This document shows, one piece after another, positions 1 through 8,813 of a stretch of 64,000 nucleotides of DNA (the first letter of the stretch is position 1; the number at the start of each line of letters is the position of its first letter). The DNA is from Photobacterium sp. JCM 19050. GTDB lineage: Bacteria > Pseudomonadota > Gammaproteobacteria > Enterobacterales > Vibrionaceae. The stretch is from contig BAXG01000034.1 of the NCBI GenBank assembly GCA_001310455.1, forward strand, positions 1 to 64,000. Direction: 5' to 3'. The notes under the pieces were generated by a model. The model saw nothing but the letters and a program-made list of their open reading frames with translations. It did no database searches and was not told where the DNA came from. A program made the position numbers and the translations under genes.

Positions 1-466
1 TGGCTTGGGTATAGGTGCGGGAGTTATCAGGTCGTGGAAGATGAACATACACTGAATAACTGACAGAATAACAAAAGTATTGCAAAATGCAGTCAGTCAT
101 CTTTTAATTACGTTTTCCAAATCGTTATTGTATGATAACCCAACTTTATTCAGTTTCGGTTCATTATTGTATTCGAATAATTGAAATCTGTTTCATTTTA
201 CCTGACGGTGTTAATGTTTTGTTCCCGGCCAATTAAGTGCTTTTGTTGATTTTAAAAATCAAATTGTACGTTGTTAGGCTAGTTTCTCTGATGATCATAA
301 GATATTGGCATTAAAGCTAATGTATTGTCTCATTATTACGTTTATGACTTTTATGTCGAAAAGAATAGTCGATACACATTCTTTTTATATATCTCTCTGG
401 TGTTTTAATAAAACCATAATTACATTTGAAGTTGGTAATTATGCTAAAAACACAGATATTTAATCA
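1..466. other. AT-rich intergenic stretch, no gene recognised
   Basis: No convincing coding frame was found. The first 55 bases are open in frame 2 and end in TGA; this could be the last codons of a gene outside the window, but it is too short to judge. The rest is strongly AT-rich with many stops in every frame and presumably serves as a long leader or promoter region for the small gene that follows. Confidence 0.4.
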
Positions 467-488
467 TTTGTGATTTAGATCACTAATT
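467..488 (+). promoter_or_regulatory. CRP-binding site and probable promoter of the small KTSC-like gene
   Basis: TGTGA, six bases, then TCACT (469-484), embedded in an ATTTGTGAT...ATCACTAAT context very close to the CRP consensus. A TACCAT hexamer at 505-510 would be a -10 placing CRP near -41, as in class II CRP promoters. The start codon at 548 is preceded by an AAGAGG ribosome-binding site. The promoter assignment is inference; the site match is seen directly. Confidence 0.6.
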
Positions 489-547
489 CCGTTTTTAGAG
501 CGGCTACCATTGTTTGCGAATTAATACGACGCACCAAGAGGTATGAA

Positions 548-766
548 ATGAATTATTCAACTATCACAAATGACGCTGCTATTAAAGGTCATGAAATTAA
601 TCATCAAAGTATTACCGTCTGGTTCCATGGTGTTAAGCGTCCTTTCACTTACAGCTACCATTCAGCAGGCAGCCATCACGTACGTAAAATGAAAAAACTT
701 GCTTGCCAGGGTGATGATTTGCACAGCTACATTAATGAGCACGTAAAGCGCCGTTTCGTTCGCTAA
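548..766 (+). CDS. Small KTSC-domain-like protein, 72 aa
   Basis: Short basic soluble protein without signal peptide or membrane segment. Residues 22-66 read VWFHGVKRPFTYSYHSAG followed by a HVRKMKKLA and SYINEHVKRRF pattern, resembling the KTSC family of small proteins of unknown function (a beta-hairpin with aromatic residues, then a Lys-rich helix). The gene is monocistronic: a CRP-like site lies upstream and a strong terminator directly downstream. The start at 548 has AAGAGG eight bases upstream. KTSC membership is by pattern only; biochemical function is unknown. Confidence 0.6.
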   Translation: MNYSTITNDAAIKGHEINHQSITVWFHGVKRPFTYSYHSAGSHHVRKMKKLACQGDDLHSYINEHVKRRFVR

Positions 767-794
767 CCACCGTTTACTTTACGTCAGTCATGAT

Positions 795-823
795 CAACAA
801 AAGCGCCTTGGGCGCTTTTGTTG
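795..823. terminator. Bidirectional Rho-independent terminator
   Basis: Perfect 13-bp stem (795-807 with 811-823) and a TTG loop, flanked by T-rich sequence on both strands. It separates the small gene at 548-766 from the convergent AraC-type gene ending at 827. Confidence 0.8.
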
Positions 824-826
824 CAT

Positions 827-1930
827 TTACTCCCGGCTTTCATCAGATGGTGTGAGCTGCCTGAACGTTTCCGGGCTGCACCCAAATCGTTTCTTAAATA
901 CCCTGCAGAAATAACTGGTGTCTTGTATCCCGACTTCCGCTGCCAGGCTTATCAGGCTGTGGTTAGAATTGACCAGACGCCATCGGGCATATTGCATTTT
1001 CATTTCGTGCCAGTATTCCCGGGTTGTCATACCAAACCGGGTTTTAAACTGGCGGTCTAACTGACGGCGGCTGATTCCTACCAACCCGGCCAGTTCTTCA
1101 GTCGTCGTTTTTACTTCCATCAACCCGCGCATCAGGTTAATTGCCCGTCCCACATGCCGGCTTACGTCCGTTTCAACATGCATGGACTTTACCTGGTGAA
1201 TTTCTCCGCGAGCTTCATCTACCAGCATATCCGCCAGACCTTTTATGGCACGGGTTCGGCCGCAATGGCGTGCGAGGAGTTCTATGGCAAGGTCAATGGC
1301 AGCGCCTCCCCCTGCACAACTGATGCGTTTCCTGTCGAAACAGTAAATCTGTTCCGCACGAACATCGATGCTGGGGAATGCTTCTTTGAATTCTTTGATG
1401 TGTCGCCAATGAAGAGCAACTTTATAGCCTTTCAGCAATCCGGCACTGGCAAGTAAGAAGCTGGCATTGTCCACACTCACCAGCGTGACACCCTGGCCCG
1501 CAGCCTGCCGGAGCAATTCCCCATATTTTGCAGCGAGCATTTGGCTCTGGCGGGCCGTCCGGCTGCCGAAAACCACCAGGTAATCGTAGTCAGTGAGCCT
1601 GATGTCCCTTGGGGTTACCTGAATTTCTACCGCCACACCACTGTTGGAGCAAACATGGCCGGGTTTGTCGCCCAGAATGTCCCAACTGCAGTAGCGCTGT
1701 TGGCTGTAATCTTCTTCATCGGCGGAGAAACGGAGTTTGTCGATAAACCCGCCAAAGGGCAACATGGCAAAATCAGGCAACGGTAACAGCAGGAACCGGA
1801 CCTCGGGTTTGGCGTTCGGGGTGTTTTCGCCGGGCAAACTGCTGACGCTGGACAGGGTATTTACCATAACAGGTGTCTTATCTGTAAAACGTATGTCCAA
1901 ATAGTATCGTACGATTCCGGAAATTACCAT
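827..1930 (-). CDS. GlxA-type AraC-family regulator (DJ-1/PfpI domain plus AraC HTH)
   Basis: Transcription factor with an N-terminal class I glutamine-amidotransferase-like (DJ-1/PfpI) sensing domain at about residues 42-215 and a C-terminal AraC double helix-turn-helix at about 255-360 (GISRRQLDRQFKTRFGMT, then GIQDTSYFCRVFKKRFGCSP). This is the architecture of GlxA/CdhR-like regulators, which commonly control amine or amino-acid catabolism or export. It is transcribed divergently from the LysE-type exporter at 1997, 66 bp away, and is the obvious candidate to control it. The start is uncertain: residue 22 (position 1867) is an alternative Met. No frameshift is seen. Confidence 0.85.
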   Translation of the reverse strand: MVISGIVRYYLDIRFTDKTPVMVNTLSSVSSLPGENTPNAKPEVRFLLLPLPDFAMLPFGGFIDKLRFSADEEDYSQQRYCSWDILGDKPGHVCSNSGVAVEIQVTPRDIRLTDYDYLVVFGSRTARQSQMLAAKYGELLRQAAGQGVTLVSVDNASFLLASAGLLKGYKVALHWRHIKEFKEAFPSIDVRAEQIYCFDRKRISCAGGGAAIDLAIELLARHCGRTRAIKGLADMLVDEARGEIHQVKSMHVETDVSRHVGRAINLMRGLMEVKTTTEELAGLVGISRRQLDRQFKTRFGMTTREYWHEMKMQYARWRLVNSNHSLISLAAEVGIQDTSYFCRVFKKRFGCSPETFRQLTPSDESRE

Positions 1931-1996
1931 GATATGCGCTGAAAACCTTATAAACTTGCAGTCACTTTTGAGCGAATTTTAGAGAAAGGAAAACGC

Positions 1997-2608
1997 ATGG
2001 CCTTCGAAACCTGGCTGTTGTTTCTCACCGCCGCTGTCGGCATTGCATTCGTACCGGGGCCAAACAGCCTCCTTGCCCTGACTCATGGAGCACTTTACGG
2101 CCACAAGCGGGCGTTGTTTACCATAGGCGGTGGGGTTATCGGATTGGTGGCACTGGCTCTTGCCTCAATGGCGGGTATTGGAGCCATTTTAGCTGCTTCC
2201 GCCCATGCGCTTACTGTCATGCGCTGGGTGGGAGGGGCTTACCTGATATGGCTCGGGTACCAGTTGTGGCGATCACCCGGCCTTGAACTCGGGCAAACGA
2301 CGGCTGTGCAGGTTAAAAGAGGGCACTCAATGTTCTCTCAGGGCTTGCTGGCTGCGCTGACCAACCCCAAAGCGATGCTATTTTTTGCGGCGTTTTTACC
2401 GCAGTTTTTGCGAGCGGATGAACCGTTGCTCCCGCAGTTCGCAATCATGGCGATGACCATTGCAGTGGTTGAGTTGGTCGTAGAGTACATGGTGGCGGTG
2501 GTTGCTTTCAAAATCCGCCCCTGGCTTGCGCGAAGCGGCAAAGGTTTTAACCGCACCTGCGGGGGCATTTTTGCGCTCATTGGCGCGGTGTTGCCACTCA
2601 GTCGGTAA
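1997..2608 (+). CDS. LysE/RhtB-family amino-acid exporter
   Basis: 203-residue inner-membrane protein with six hydrophobic segments, the usual size for the family. The family signature is clear near the N terminus (FVPGPNSLLALTHGALYG) and in the central segment (LLAALTNPKAMLFFAAFLPQF). LysE/RhtB proteins export amino acids or derivatives such as homoserine lactone, threonine or lysine using ion gradients; the substrate cannot be told from sequence. A divergent GlxA-like regulator at 827-1930 probably governs expression. RBS AGAAAGGA lies just before the ATG. Confidence 0.85.
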   Translation: MAFETWLLFLTAAVGIAFVPGPNSLLALTHGALYGHKRALFTIGGGVIGLVALALASMAGIGAILAASAHALTVMRWVGGAYLIWLGYQLWRSPGLELGQTTAVQVKRGHSMFSQGLLAALTNPKAMLFFAAFLPQFLRADEPLLPQFAIMAMTIAVVELVVEYMVAVVAFKIRPWLARSGKGFNRTCGGIFALIGAVLPLSR

Positions 2609-2612
2609 AGGT

Positions 2613-3127
2613 CTAATTTTTCCCGAAATGCAGGGGCAGTTCGTAAATGGCAACATCATGGAACTGCCCGAATTTAAAACCTACCTCTGTCATCTGACCT
2701 ACCTGTACAAATCCAAATTTACGGTGCAACGCCTCCGATGCCTGGTTTGGCAGCGTAATAAGCGAGTAAGCCCTGCGGAGTTTGGACATTTTCATGCAGT
2801 CAATAAGGCGGGACATTAACGCTGAACCCAATCCTTTGATACCCATGTCTGGCTTCAGGTAAATAGTGACTTCAGTTGACGTCTGGTAAGCGAGTTTTTC
2901 GCGAAATTCGCTGTTATAGCAAAGCCAACAACAACTCCATCGATTTCGGCGACCAACAGGTTGTATATATCCGGCCGTTTCTGCAATTTGGCTAGCCAAG
3001 CTTCACGTTTTTCGCCTGGCCATTCATCAATGTCAAAAGTGATGGATGTGTGCGCGATATAGTGGTTGTAGATCGTGTTGATAGCGTCTAAATCGCCCTG
3101 AGCATACGGGCGGATATTCCAACTCAT
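2613..3127 (-). CDS. GNAT acetyltransferase, phosphinothricin-acetyltransferase type (frameshifted)
   Basis: Two overlapping frames make one Pat/YncA-like GNAT protein of about 171 aa. The N-terminal part begins MSWNIRPYAQGDLDAI and includes a YNHYIAHTSITFD segment typical of these amino-acid or amino-acid-analogue acetyltransferases. The C-terminal part carries the acetyl-CoA motif region (GIKGLGSALMSRLIDCMK) and HRKFGFVQVG. The frames join near 2910, where one missing base restores GFAYNSEFREKLAYQTS, a typical family segment. The start at 3127 is chosen for AAGGAG upstream. The stop is 5 bases from the convergent lysE-type stop. Confidence 0.75.
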
Positions 3128-3284
3128 CCTGTTTCTTTCTCCTTGATTCCCTGTTGTTACCGTATTTAAACCGAATACCAACTCATAGTGACATGGCTCA
3201 CTGGGTATAACAATTCATCACGAACCTGTGTGAGTTCAAATTTTCAGCAACTGTCATGGTTTCGTGGTGAAAAATTCACCATAG

Positions 3285-3310
3285 TTGACGTAATGACGTC
3301 ATTACGTCAA
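3285..3310. promoter_or_regulatory. Perfect 26-bp palindrome with ACGT every 8 bp, likely operator of the RHH-CHAD-ParA operon
   Basis: Positions 3285-3310 are a perfect inverted repeat beginning TTGACGTAATGAC. It holds three ACGT cores at 3288, 3296 and 3304, exactly 8 bp apart. Ribbon-helix-helix dimers often bind tandem sites with such short periodicity, and an RHH gene starts 34 bp downstream. Just upstream is another perfect hairpin-like repeat, GGTGAA-AAA-TTCACC (3266-3280). TTGACG at the left edge could double as a -35 element, so binding would repress. Confidence 0.6.
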
Positions 3311-3343
3311 ATCATCAAGCAAGCATGTGGACCGGGATGTTCT

Positions 3344-3550
3344 ATGTCTAAACGGGAAAATGGCGCAAAAAAAGAAAACGGGTCGAAGAAAGATCATGGA
3401 AAGAAAAAGTCCAAGAAAAACACCTCATTGCGGTTAGATGAAAAGACCTTAAAACAACTGAAAATCCGTGCTATAGAGGAAGACACCAGTGTCCAGGCGT
3501 TGGTTGAAAGGCTGATAACAGACTACCTGGAAGGCAAGGAAGGAGTGTAG
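3344..3550 (+). CDS. Small ribbon-helix-helix DNA-binding protein, 68 aa
   Basis: Residues 1-26 are a low-complexity Lys/Gly/Asn tail (MSKRENGAKKENGSKKDHGK). Residues 27-65 form a ribbon-helix-helix unit: strand KNTSLRLDEKTLKQLKIRA followed by a helix with VQALVERLITDYLEG. Such proteins act as repressors or as centromere-binding partners of ParA ATPases. It is the first gene of a tight operon (2 bp to the next start) that ends in a ParA gene. The palindrome at 3285-3310 is the likely binding site. The basic flexible N terminus is reminiscent of tails in RHH ParB-type proteins that stimulate ParA, which is inference. Confidence 0.7.
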   Translation: MSKRENGAKKENGSKKDHGKKKSKKNTSLRLDEKTLKQLKIRAIEEDTSVQALVERLITDYLEGKEGV

Positions 3551-3552
3551 AG

Positions 3553-5054
3553 GTGCCAATATGGTTTGCATTGGACCCTGACAATGCAGCAGCGGTAGAG
3601 AAGTTAATCACAAATAGCCTGAATGACAGTGTTCAAAACGGGAGAAACGAACTTCGCCTTGAAGCGGCTGAAAGTGTGTCTGGCAAGGTCAGACTGCTGG
3701 AGAATGCTGACGGAGAAGGTCTTGCAAATGGCGTCCTGCTCTTGCTCTGGCAAGAACGTATCACTGTTCTGACAGAAACTTCCTGGGTGCATAATGTGCA
3801 TTCTTTATCGCCCCTCTGTTTATCCATGAATTGACACCGAATACGTCACGATTTTTATTTTTTGCAGAGCCGCTCAGGGCCTGGCAGGAAGCCTCTGTTT
3901 GTGAAGGTTCGATGCAGGTTTTTCACCTGCTGGATGAGTGTGACAAAACCTGTGGCCGGGTGCTGGTGATTCGGCTTTGGTATCCGGGGAAAGACAAATG
4001 TGTGTTGGGATTTACGTTTCAACGTCTGCGTGGTTTTGAAAAACAGGCAAGCGATTGTGAGAGCACACTGACTCAGTGGCAAAAGCTGTTGGAACCATTG
4101 GGATTTAATGTCGTAGCTGAGATTCTGAGTATGCCGCGCCAGCCGGACTATTCCCCGCACATCAAAGCAAATATGCCGGTTCATACGGCAGCGTTGAACA
4201 TGATTGTATGCGAAGTGACGAAAGCCCGGGGTCAGGAGCTTGGCATCATTGAAGACATCGACACCGAGTATCTTCACCAATACCGGGTGAGTTTGCGAAA
4301 AGTACGTTCAGTATTGGGGCAGATGGCGCCGGCTTTCTCAAAGGCGCAGGCTTCCGAATTGAAACGCCGTCTTTCAGCAATAATGACCAAGACAGGGAGA
4401 CTCCGCGATCTGGATGTCTTCTTGCTGCAAAAAAAAGACCTTTGAATCAATGGTCGCGCCCGGTCTCCATGACGGTTTGGCGGCATTCTTTACCCGGCTC
4501 AATCGTGAGAGAGGGCAATCACAGCGCAGGCTGGCCAAATACCTTGGCTCTCCCGGTTACAGGACTGACATTGAAATGCTGTCTCATATGTTCGAGTCCG
4601 ATGTGTTGTTGCCGGGAAAACATGGGAACACAGCGTTTCTTGCATTCGGAAAAATGCGAATAACCGGGAGTTACCGGAAAATTTGTAAGCTGGCGGCGGC
4701 GATTACGCCTGATACCCCAGAAGATCGCGTTCATGATCTTCGGAAGGAATGCAAAAACTGCGTTATCTACTGGAGTTTTTCTCTCCGGTCTGCCGTGGCG
4801 ATGTATCGGTATTGGTTAAGGTGCTGAAGGGATTACAAGGTGTGCTGGGCGATTTTAATGATTGCTGTGTCCAACTGGCATTTTTGAGCAGTTTCAGCAC
4901 GGACAATGGTGCTGAAAAGCGGGCGATTGAAGCGCTTGGCCACGCTGTTGATATGCGAAAACATGAATACCGAAGCCGGATAAGTGAGGGTTTTGCGGTG
5001 TTCGGATCTGAGAAAACGAAAAACCGGTTTGAAAAACTGTTTGGGAAAAACTAA
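3553..5054 (+). CDS. CHAD-domain protein with divergent CYTH-like N terminus (three frameshifts)
   Basis: Four segments in different frames form one protein of about 500 aa. The GTG start at 3553 has AAGGAG upstream and nearly abuts the RHH stop. The N-terminal half is not confidently assigned, but FQRLRGFEKQAS resembles the last strand of CYTH domains. The C-terminal half (about 4180-5054) is a CHAD domain: helices rich in His/Lys/Arg, including YRVSLRKVRSVLGQ, RLRDLDVFL and HDLRKECKKLRYLLEFF. CHAD domains bind polyphosphate through these basic residues. Frames break near 3795 (one base missing), in an A8 run at 4430 (one base extra) and in an A5 run at 4755 (one base missing). It lies between an RHH gene and parA. 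Confidence 0.8.
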
Positions 5055-5098
5055 AGCCGTGACGGGAGTCAGGGACGTATTTCTATTTGGGGGAAGAA

Positions 5099-5854
5099 AT
5101 GAAAATTATTGCCTGTTACAGCAATAAAGGTGGTGTAGGGAAAACAGCCACATCAGTGAATCTGGCGCATGCGTTTGCAGAGTCCGGACACAAAACGCTG
5201 CTGTGTGATTTGGATGCACAAGGGGCATCGTCGTTCTATTTCCGGTTAAAACCGTCGAAGAAGTTGGAAGGTGATGCGTTTTTTACGGAAGAAAAGGCAT
5301 TACTGAAATCCATCAAAGCCAGTGACTTTGACAACCTGGACGTGATTCCGGCCAATATGAGTTTTAAAGATTTTGATGTTTTTCTGTCATCAATGAAAAA
5401 GCCGGACTCCCAACTTCGAAAAGCGCTGAAGAGGGTCAAAAAGGAATATGACGTTGTGGTGCTTGACTGCCCTCCAACGCTTTCCATGTTGTCACAAGCG
5501 GTGTTCGAGTGCGCAGACAGGGTGGTGGTACCGGTGATTCCAACAACGCTGTCTGAGCGCACCATTGAGCAGTTGTATGACTTCTTTAAAGAGTCCGGCC
5601 TCAATAAAGATGCGATTTTGCCGTTCTTTTCTATGGTGCAGAAAGCGAAGAAACTTCATACCGAAACCATTGAACGCTTGAGTGAGACCTTTCCGGCATT
5701 TTGCACAACAATGATTCCGTTTTCTTCAGATGTTGAACGCATGGGTGTTAACCGCGCGCCACTGCTGGCGTACGGCAAACAGACAACTGCCGCAATGCAC
5801 TACAAACACCTGTGGCAGGAAGTCTCGGCTTCTGCAGGTATGCCCCGATCATAG
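5099..5854 (+). CDS. Orphan ParA/MinD-family ATPase
   Basis: 251-residue ParA-like ATPase. The deviant Walker A motif KGGVGKT is at residues 10-16, LLCDLDAQG near 38-46 and Walker B VVVLDCPP near 120. It lacks the N-terminal HTH of large plasmid ParA proteins, so it matches the small Ib or cargo-positioning type. ATG at 5099 is preferred over an upstream TTG because GGGGGAAG precedes it. No ParB-like gene follows; its operon partners are an RHH protein and a CHAD protein, 44 bp upstream. Likely role is surface-based positioning of DNA or a CHAD-bound cargo, or RHH-mediated regulation; which of these is not shown. Confidence 0.85.
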   Translation: MKIIACYSNKGGVGKTATSVNLAHAFAESGHKTLLCDLDAQGASSFYFRLKPSKKLEGDAFFTEEKALLKSIKASDFDNLDVIPANMSFKDFDVFLSSMKKPDSQLRKALKRVKKEYDVVVLDCPPTLSMLSQAVFECADRVVVPVIPTTLSERTIEQLYDFFKESGLNKDAILPFFSMVQKAKKLHTETIERLSETFPAFCTTMIPFSSDVERMGVNRAPLLAYGKQTTAAMHYKHLWQEVSASAGMPRS

Positions 5855-5885
5855 AATTAATCCGATTGGGATAAATCGCGGATAC

Positions 5886-6539
5886 CTACTTGATTTCACC
5901 TACAAATTGAGCCGAAACCCAGCCGGTGGTTCCACCGGCGGTTTCGACCAGCATCCAGTCTGGCTGTGCATTGATAACCCTCACGTAAGTTCCCTCCTGC
6001 AATTGTCCAAGGACCTCCGAGTCTGTTGAGGGCTTCGCGCGCACATTGAGCTTGTCTGCAGAAATTGCCTTGTACCGCAGGTTTGCGGCTGTGGAGTTTG
6101 ATGTGCTCAGGAAGACATCACGAAAGTTTCGCTGGCCAAACACTTCATCCAATTCAGGTAAATCGACAGAGAGAGTGGCGACAGGCTCAGGAGCTGGTGG
6201 TTCCTCTTCCACCGCAGCCGGTTCATCTGTGTGGGTTTGTTGCTCGTGTTGCATCTCGGACAACACGTAGACTAACTGGTTATTGCGGGATTCCTGTTTA
6301 TTGAGCTGTTCGGTAAGATCCTGAACCAAAAGATATAAACCGTCTTCCTGCTGTTTGGCGTGAATATAAATACTGATACCTGAAATGATGCTGCATACCG
6401 TCGCCAGCACTGTTACCCAGCCTCGGATAGTCACCCTTTTTAGCCAGATGTGTTCATTTTGTTCCAGTGTTGTACCTGTTATAGCAGCAATCGCAGCGCC
6501 AAGACCGAACAGGATCATCGAAATTGTGTATGCCAACAT
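5886..6539 (-). CDS. Membrane-anchored bacterial SH3 (SH3b) domain protein
   Basis: 217-residue protein with two N-terminal membrane segments (about 1-22 and 40-60), a probable coiled coil at 66-100 (LVQDLTEQLNKQESRNNQLV), a Pro/Glu-rich linker and a C-terminal SH3b domain at about 158-215 (KLNVRAKPSTDSEVLGQL ... GWVSAQFVGEI). SH3b domains usually bind cell-wall peptides or act as scaffolds, so the C-terminal part probably faces the periplasm. The gene is convergent with parA, 31 bp away, with no obvious terminator between. No further function can be assigned. Confidence 0.75.
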   Translation of the reverse strand: MLAYTISMILFGLGAAIAAITGTTLEQNEHIWLKRVTIRGWVTVLATVCSIISGISIYIHAKQQEDGLYLLVQDLTEQLNKQESRNNQLVYVLSEMQHEQQTHTDEPAAVEEEPPAPEPVATLSVDLPELDEVFGQRNFRDVFLSTSNSTAANLRYKAISADKLNVRAKPSTDSEVLGQLQEGTYVRVINAQPDWMLVETAGGTTGWVSAQFVGEIK

Positions 6540-6763
6540 AGCCTAGCCTTGTTTTAGTTATAGGGAGGGGTGTTAAGTGTTTTGTTTGGCTCCTCATTTA
6601 GGAGTTTTCTTTTTCTTTGAGGCTACAACTGTTGAGGGGGAAATTGTCGTTTCGTGATTGAGATTTGATGATTGCCGGGGAGGGGTTATCCCTTGAATTT
6701 CGTTTTGTCGGAAATCTTTTGGAAGGCTTATGAGGCTCCGGTTTGCACCGGAGCACGAAAGTC

Positions 6764-7683
6764 TTACATTTTTGACAGCTGTAGCGCGATATCTGCTGCA
6801 AGTCGGGCATTGTTCAGCACCAACTGGATGTTGGCTGAGAGACTGTTTCCGCCCGTAAGTTCACAAACCCGGGAAAGCAGGAACGGTGTGGTTGATTTGC
6901 CGGCAATGCCATTGGCTGAGCCTCGCACAACGCTTTTTCAATGGCATTGTCGATGGTGTCTCGGGGCATTGCAAATTCAGCAGGAATTGGGTTGGCGATA
7001 ACGGTGCCTCCATCCAATTGCAGCAATGCGCGGGTGTGCAGCACGTTGGCAATATCCTCGGCAGTGTTGAGGGTGTAATCCACGTCAAAGTCGCTTTCAG
7101 CCGTGTAGAAAGCCGGGAGCATTTTCGTTCGGTAACCAATCACAGGGACACCCAGTGTTTCGAGGTATTCCCGGGTAAGACCGAGGTCAAGGATAGACTT
7201 CGCGCCGGCACACACGACAGCAACCGGTGTATTGGCAAGTTCCTGAAGGTCGGCTGAGATATCAAAAGTGTGCTGGGCTTCGCGGTGGACACCGCCGATC
7301 CCCCCGGTTGCAAACACCCGGATTCCGGCCATGGCTGCAAGGATCATGGTTGCCGCTACTGTGGTGGCTCCGTGGTTTTTACCGGCAACGACAAACGGGA
7401 TATCCCTGCGACTGACTTTGGTCACGGCTGTTCCGGCTTTTCCCAACGTTTCAATTTCATCTGCGGTCAACCCGATTTTCAGCCGCCCCCCCAGAATGGC
7501 TATCGTAGCCGGAATAGCGCCTCTCTCACGGACCGCGGCTTCAACCTGATGGGCAGTTTCAACGTTTTGCGGGTAGGGCATACCGTGGGAAATGATTGTT
7601 GATTCCAGAGCCACAACCGGCCTGTTTTCTGCCAGTGCGCCGGCGATTTCCGGTGCGATATCCAAAAACGGATTACTATTCAT
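6764..7683 (-). CDS. psuG: Pseudouridine-5'-phosphate glycosidase PsuG (frameshifted near C terminus)
   Basis: Hydrolyses the C-C glycosidic bond of pseudouridine 5'-phosphate to uracil and ribose 5-phosphate. Family blocks are clear: [20 protein letters not shown] near the N terminus, [20 protein letters not shown] and [11 protein letters not shown] in the middle, [12 protein letters not shown] later. At about 6920 one base is missing; shifting frame restores [14 protein letters not shown] and a tail ending ALQLSKM with TAA at 6764-6766. Without the shift the frame runs to 6814 with an unrelated tail. The start overlaps the psuK stop by 8 bases, so the pair is translationally coupled. Confidence 0.9.
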
Positions 7684-8769
7684 GACAGGCCTCCTTCAGG
7701 CATTCAAATACAGATGATTCAGACAGTAAGGGATTTACGGCGGTATCGGCTTCACGCGCCAGGCTGGAGGCTGCGACACCAAAGCGGAGTGATTTTTCTC
7801 TGGACCAGTTTTTAAGCCTGGAGTGTACCATCGCTGACATCAACGCGTCCCCGCAACCGGTAACATTGGCTCCGTTTCCGTCCATGGCCGGTATGTGCAC
7901 GCCCTCTCCGTTGATGCTTGACCACACACCGTCTTTACCAAGGCTGATAACGAGGTGGCGTACCCCCAAGGTGTGGAGTTTTTGGGAAAGTGCCGGGAGA
8001 TCACCTGATTTCTCAGGTGGCACCCCTGCAAGCATTGCTGCCTCAGTCAGGTTGGGTTTCAGTGTGTCTATTTTGGCGAGATGGGGCTTGAGGCGAACGC
8101 ATTTCGCTGCAGACACGGTATCTGCAAAAATCGGCGTATCACTGTAGCGAGAGAATAACCAAGACAAAGATGCATCCGACAGATTGGCATCCACCACGAT
8201 GAGGCTGGCCCGGCTGAGGGTGCCATGGCATTTCTCCAGCGCTTCTGGTGTCAGGTATTCCAGTACGGCCATGTCATTGACGGCCTGAGAGACTTCGCCG
8301 TCGCTGTTTAGTATGGAAACAAAACAAGAGTGGTGGCACCGTTAACAACCAGGCTCGCACCGGTATCAATAGCGAGTTCCCGGCAATGTTCGAGGATTTT
8401 CTCTCCCCACATATCGCGGCCCACTGCGGTAACCAAATGGCATTTCGTACCCAACCTGGCGAGGTTTTCAGCAATGTTTCTGCCGACACCACCAAATCCG
8501 GAAAAAATATCACTTGGTGTGGAATCTGAACCGGAGAGCGGAATTTTCGCGCGCCCGCAAATGTCCATATTCGCTCCGCCGATAACGGCAACATAGCGCG
8601 AAGGCGCGACAATATAGCCTTTTCCCTGAATATATCCTTGCCGGGTAAGGTTCATGATATGTCCGGCAAGCGCGCTGCGGCTGATGCCCAGCTTTTCGGC
8701 CATTTCCTGTTGCGGCATTGTGGGGAATTTGGCAACCAGTGCCAGGACCTCAGTTTCGCGTTCTGTCAT
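7676..8769 (-). CDS. psuK: Pseudouridine kinase, PfkB family, with N-terminal winged HTH (frameshifted)
   Basis: Phosphorylates pseudouridine for PsuG, encoded directly downstream. Residues 1-54 are a winged helix-turn-helix (GISRSALAGHIMNLTRQGYI), the rest a PfkB ribokinase fold: GGANMDICGRAKIPL and GFGGVGRNIAENLARLG in the substrate lobe, NLTEAAMLAG, and the catalytic region GANVTGCGDALMSAMV with its anion hole and Asp. The architecture resembles E. coli YeiI more than plain PsuK. One T is missing from a T run at about 8322; restoring it joins TTLVFVSILNSDGEVSQAV. The HTH suggests the kinase may also regulate its operon; an inverted repeat lies 45 bp upstream. Confidence 0.85.
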
Positions 8770-8813
8770 TGGGTTTCCCTCCCCAAGATACGGATAGGTA
8801 TGATTCTGGATAA

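Noticed and set aside
3188..3343. Longer reading frame starting at 3188 for the RHH protein
   Set aside because: It would translate through the palindromic control region and adds an unrelated N terminus. ATG at 3344 gives a family-like protein.
4420..4445. A8 run in the CHAD gene as a programmed ribosomal frameshift site
   Set aside because: The shift needed is +1, or equivalently one A too many, not the -1 slip of dnaX-type A-rich sites. The same gene has two more breaks that lack slippery sequence, and dozens of other genes in the window are broken by single-base gaps.
6735..6754. Hairpin GCTCCGGT-TTGC-ACCGGAGC downstream of psuG as a Rho-independent terminator
   Set aside because: The stem is perfect, but neither strand has a T run after it. 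It could still be a processing hairpin.
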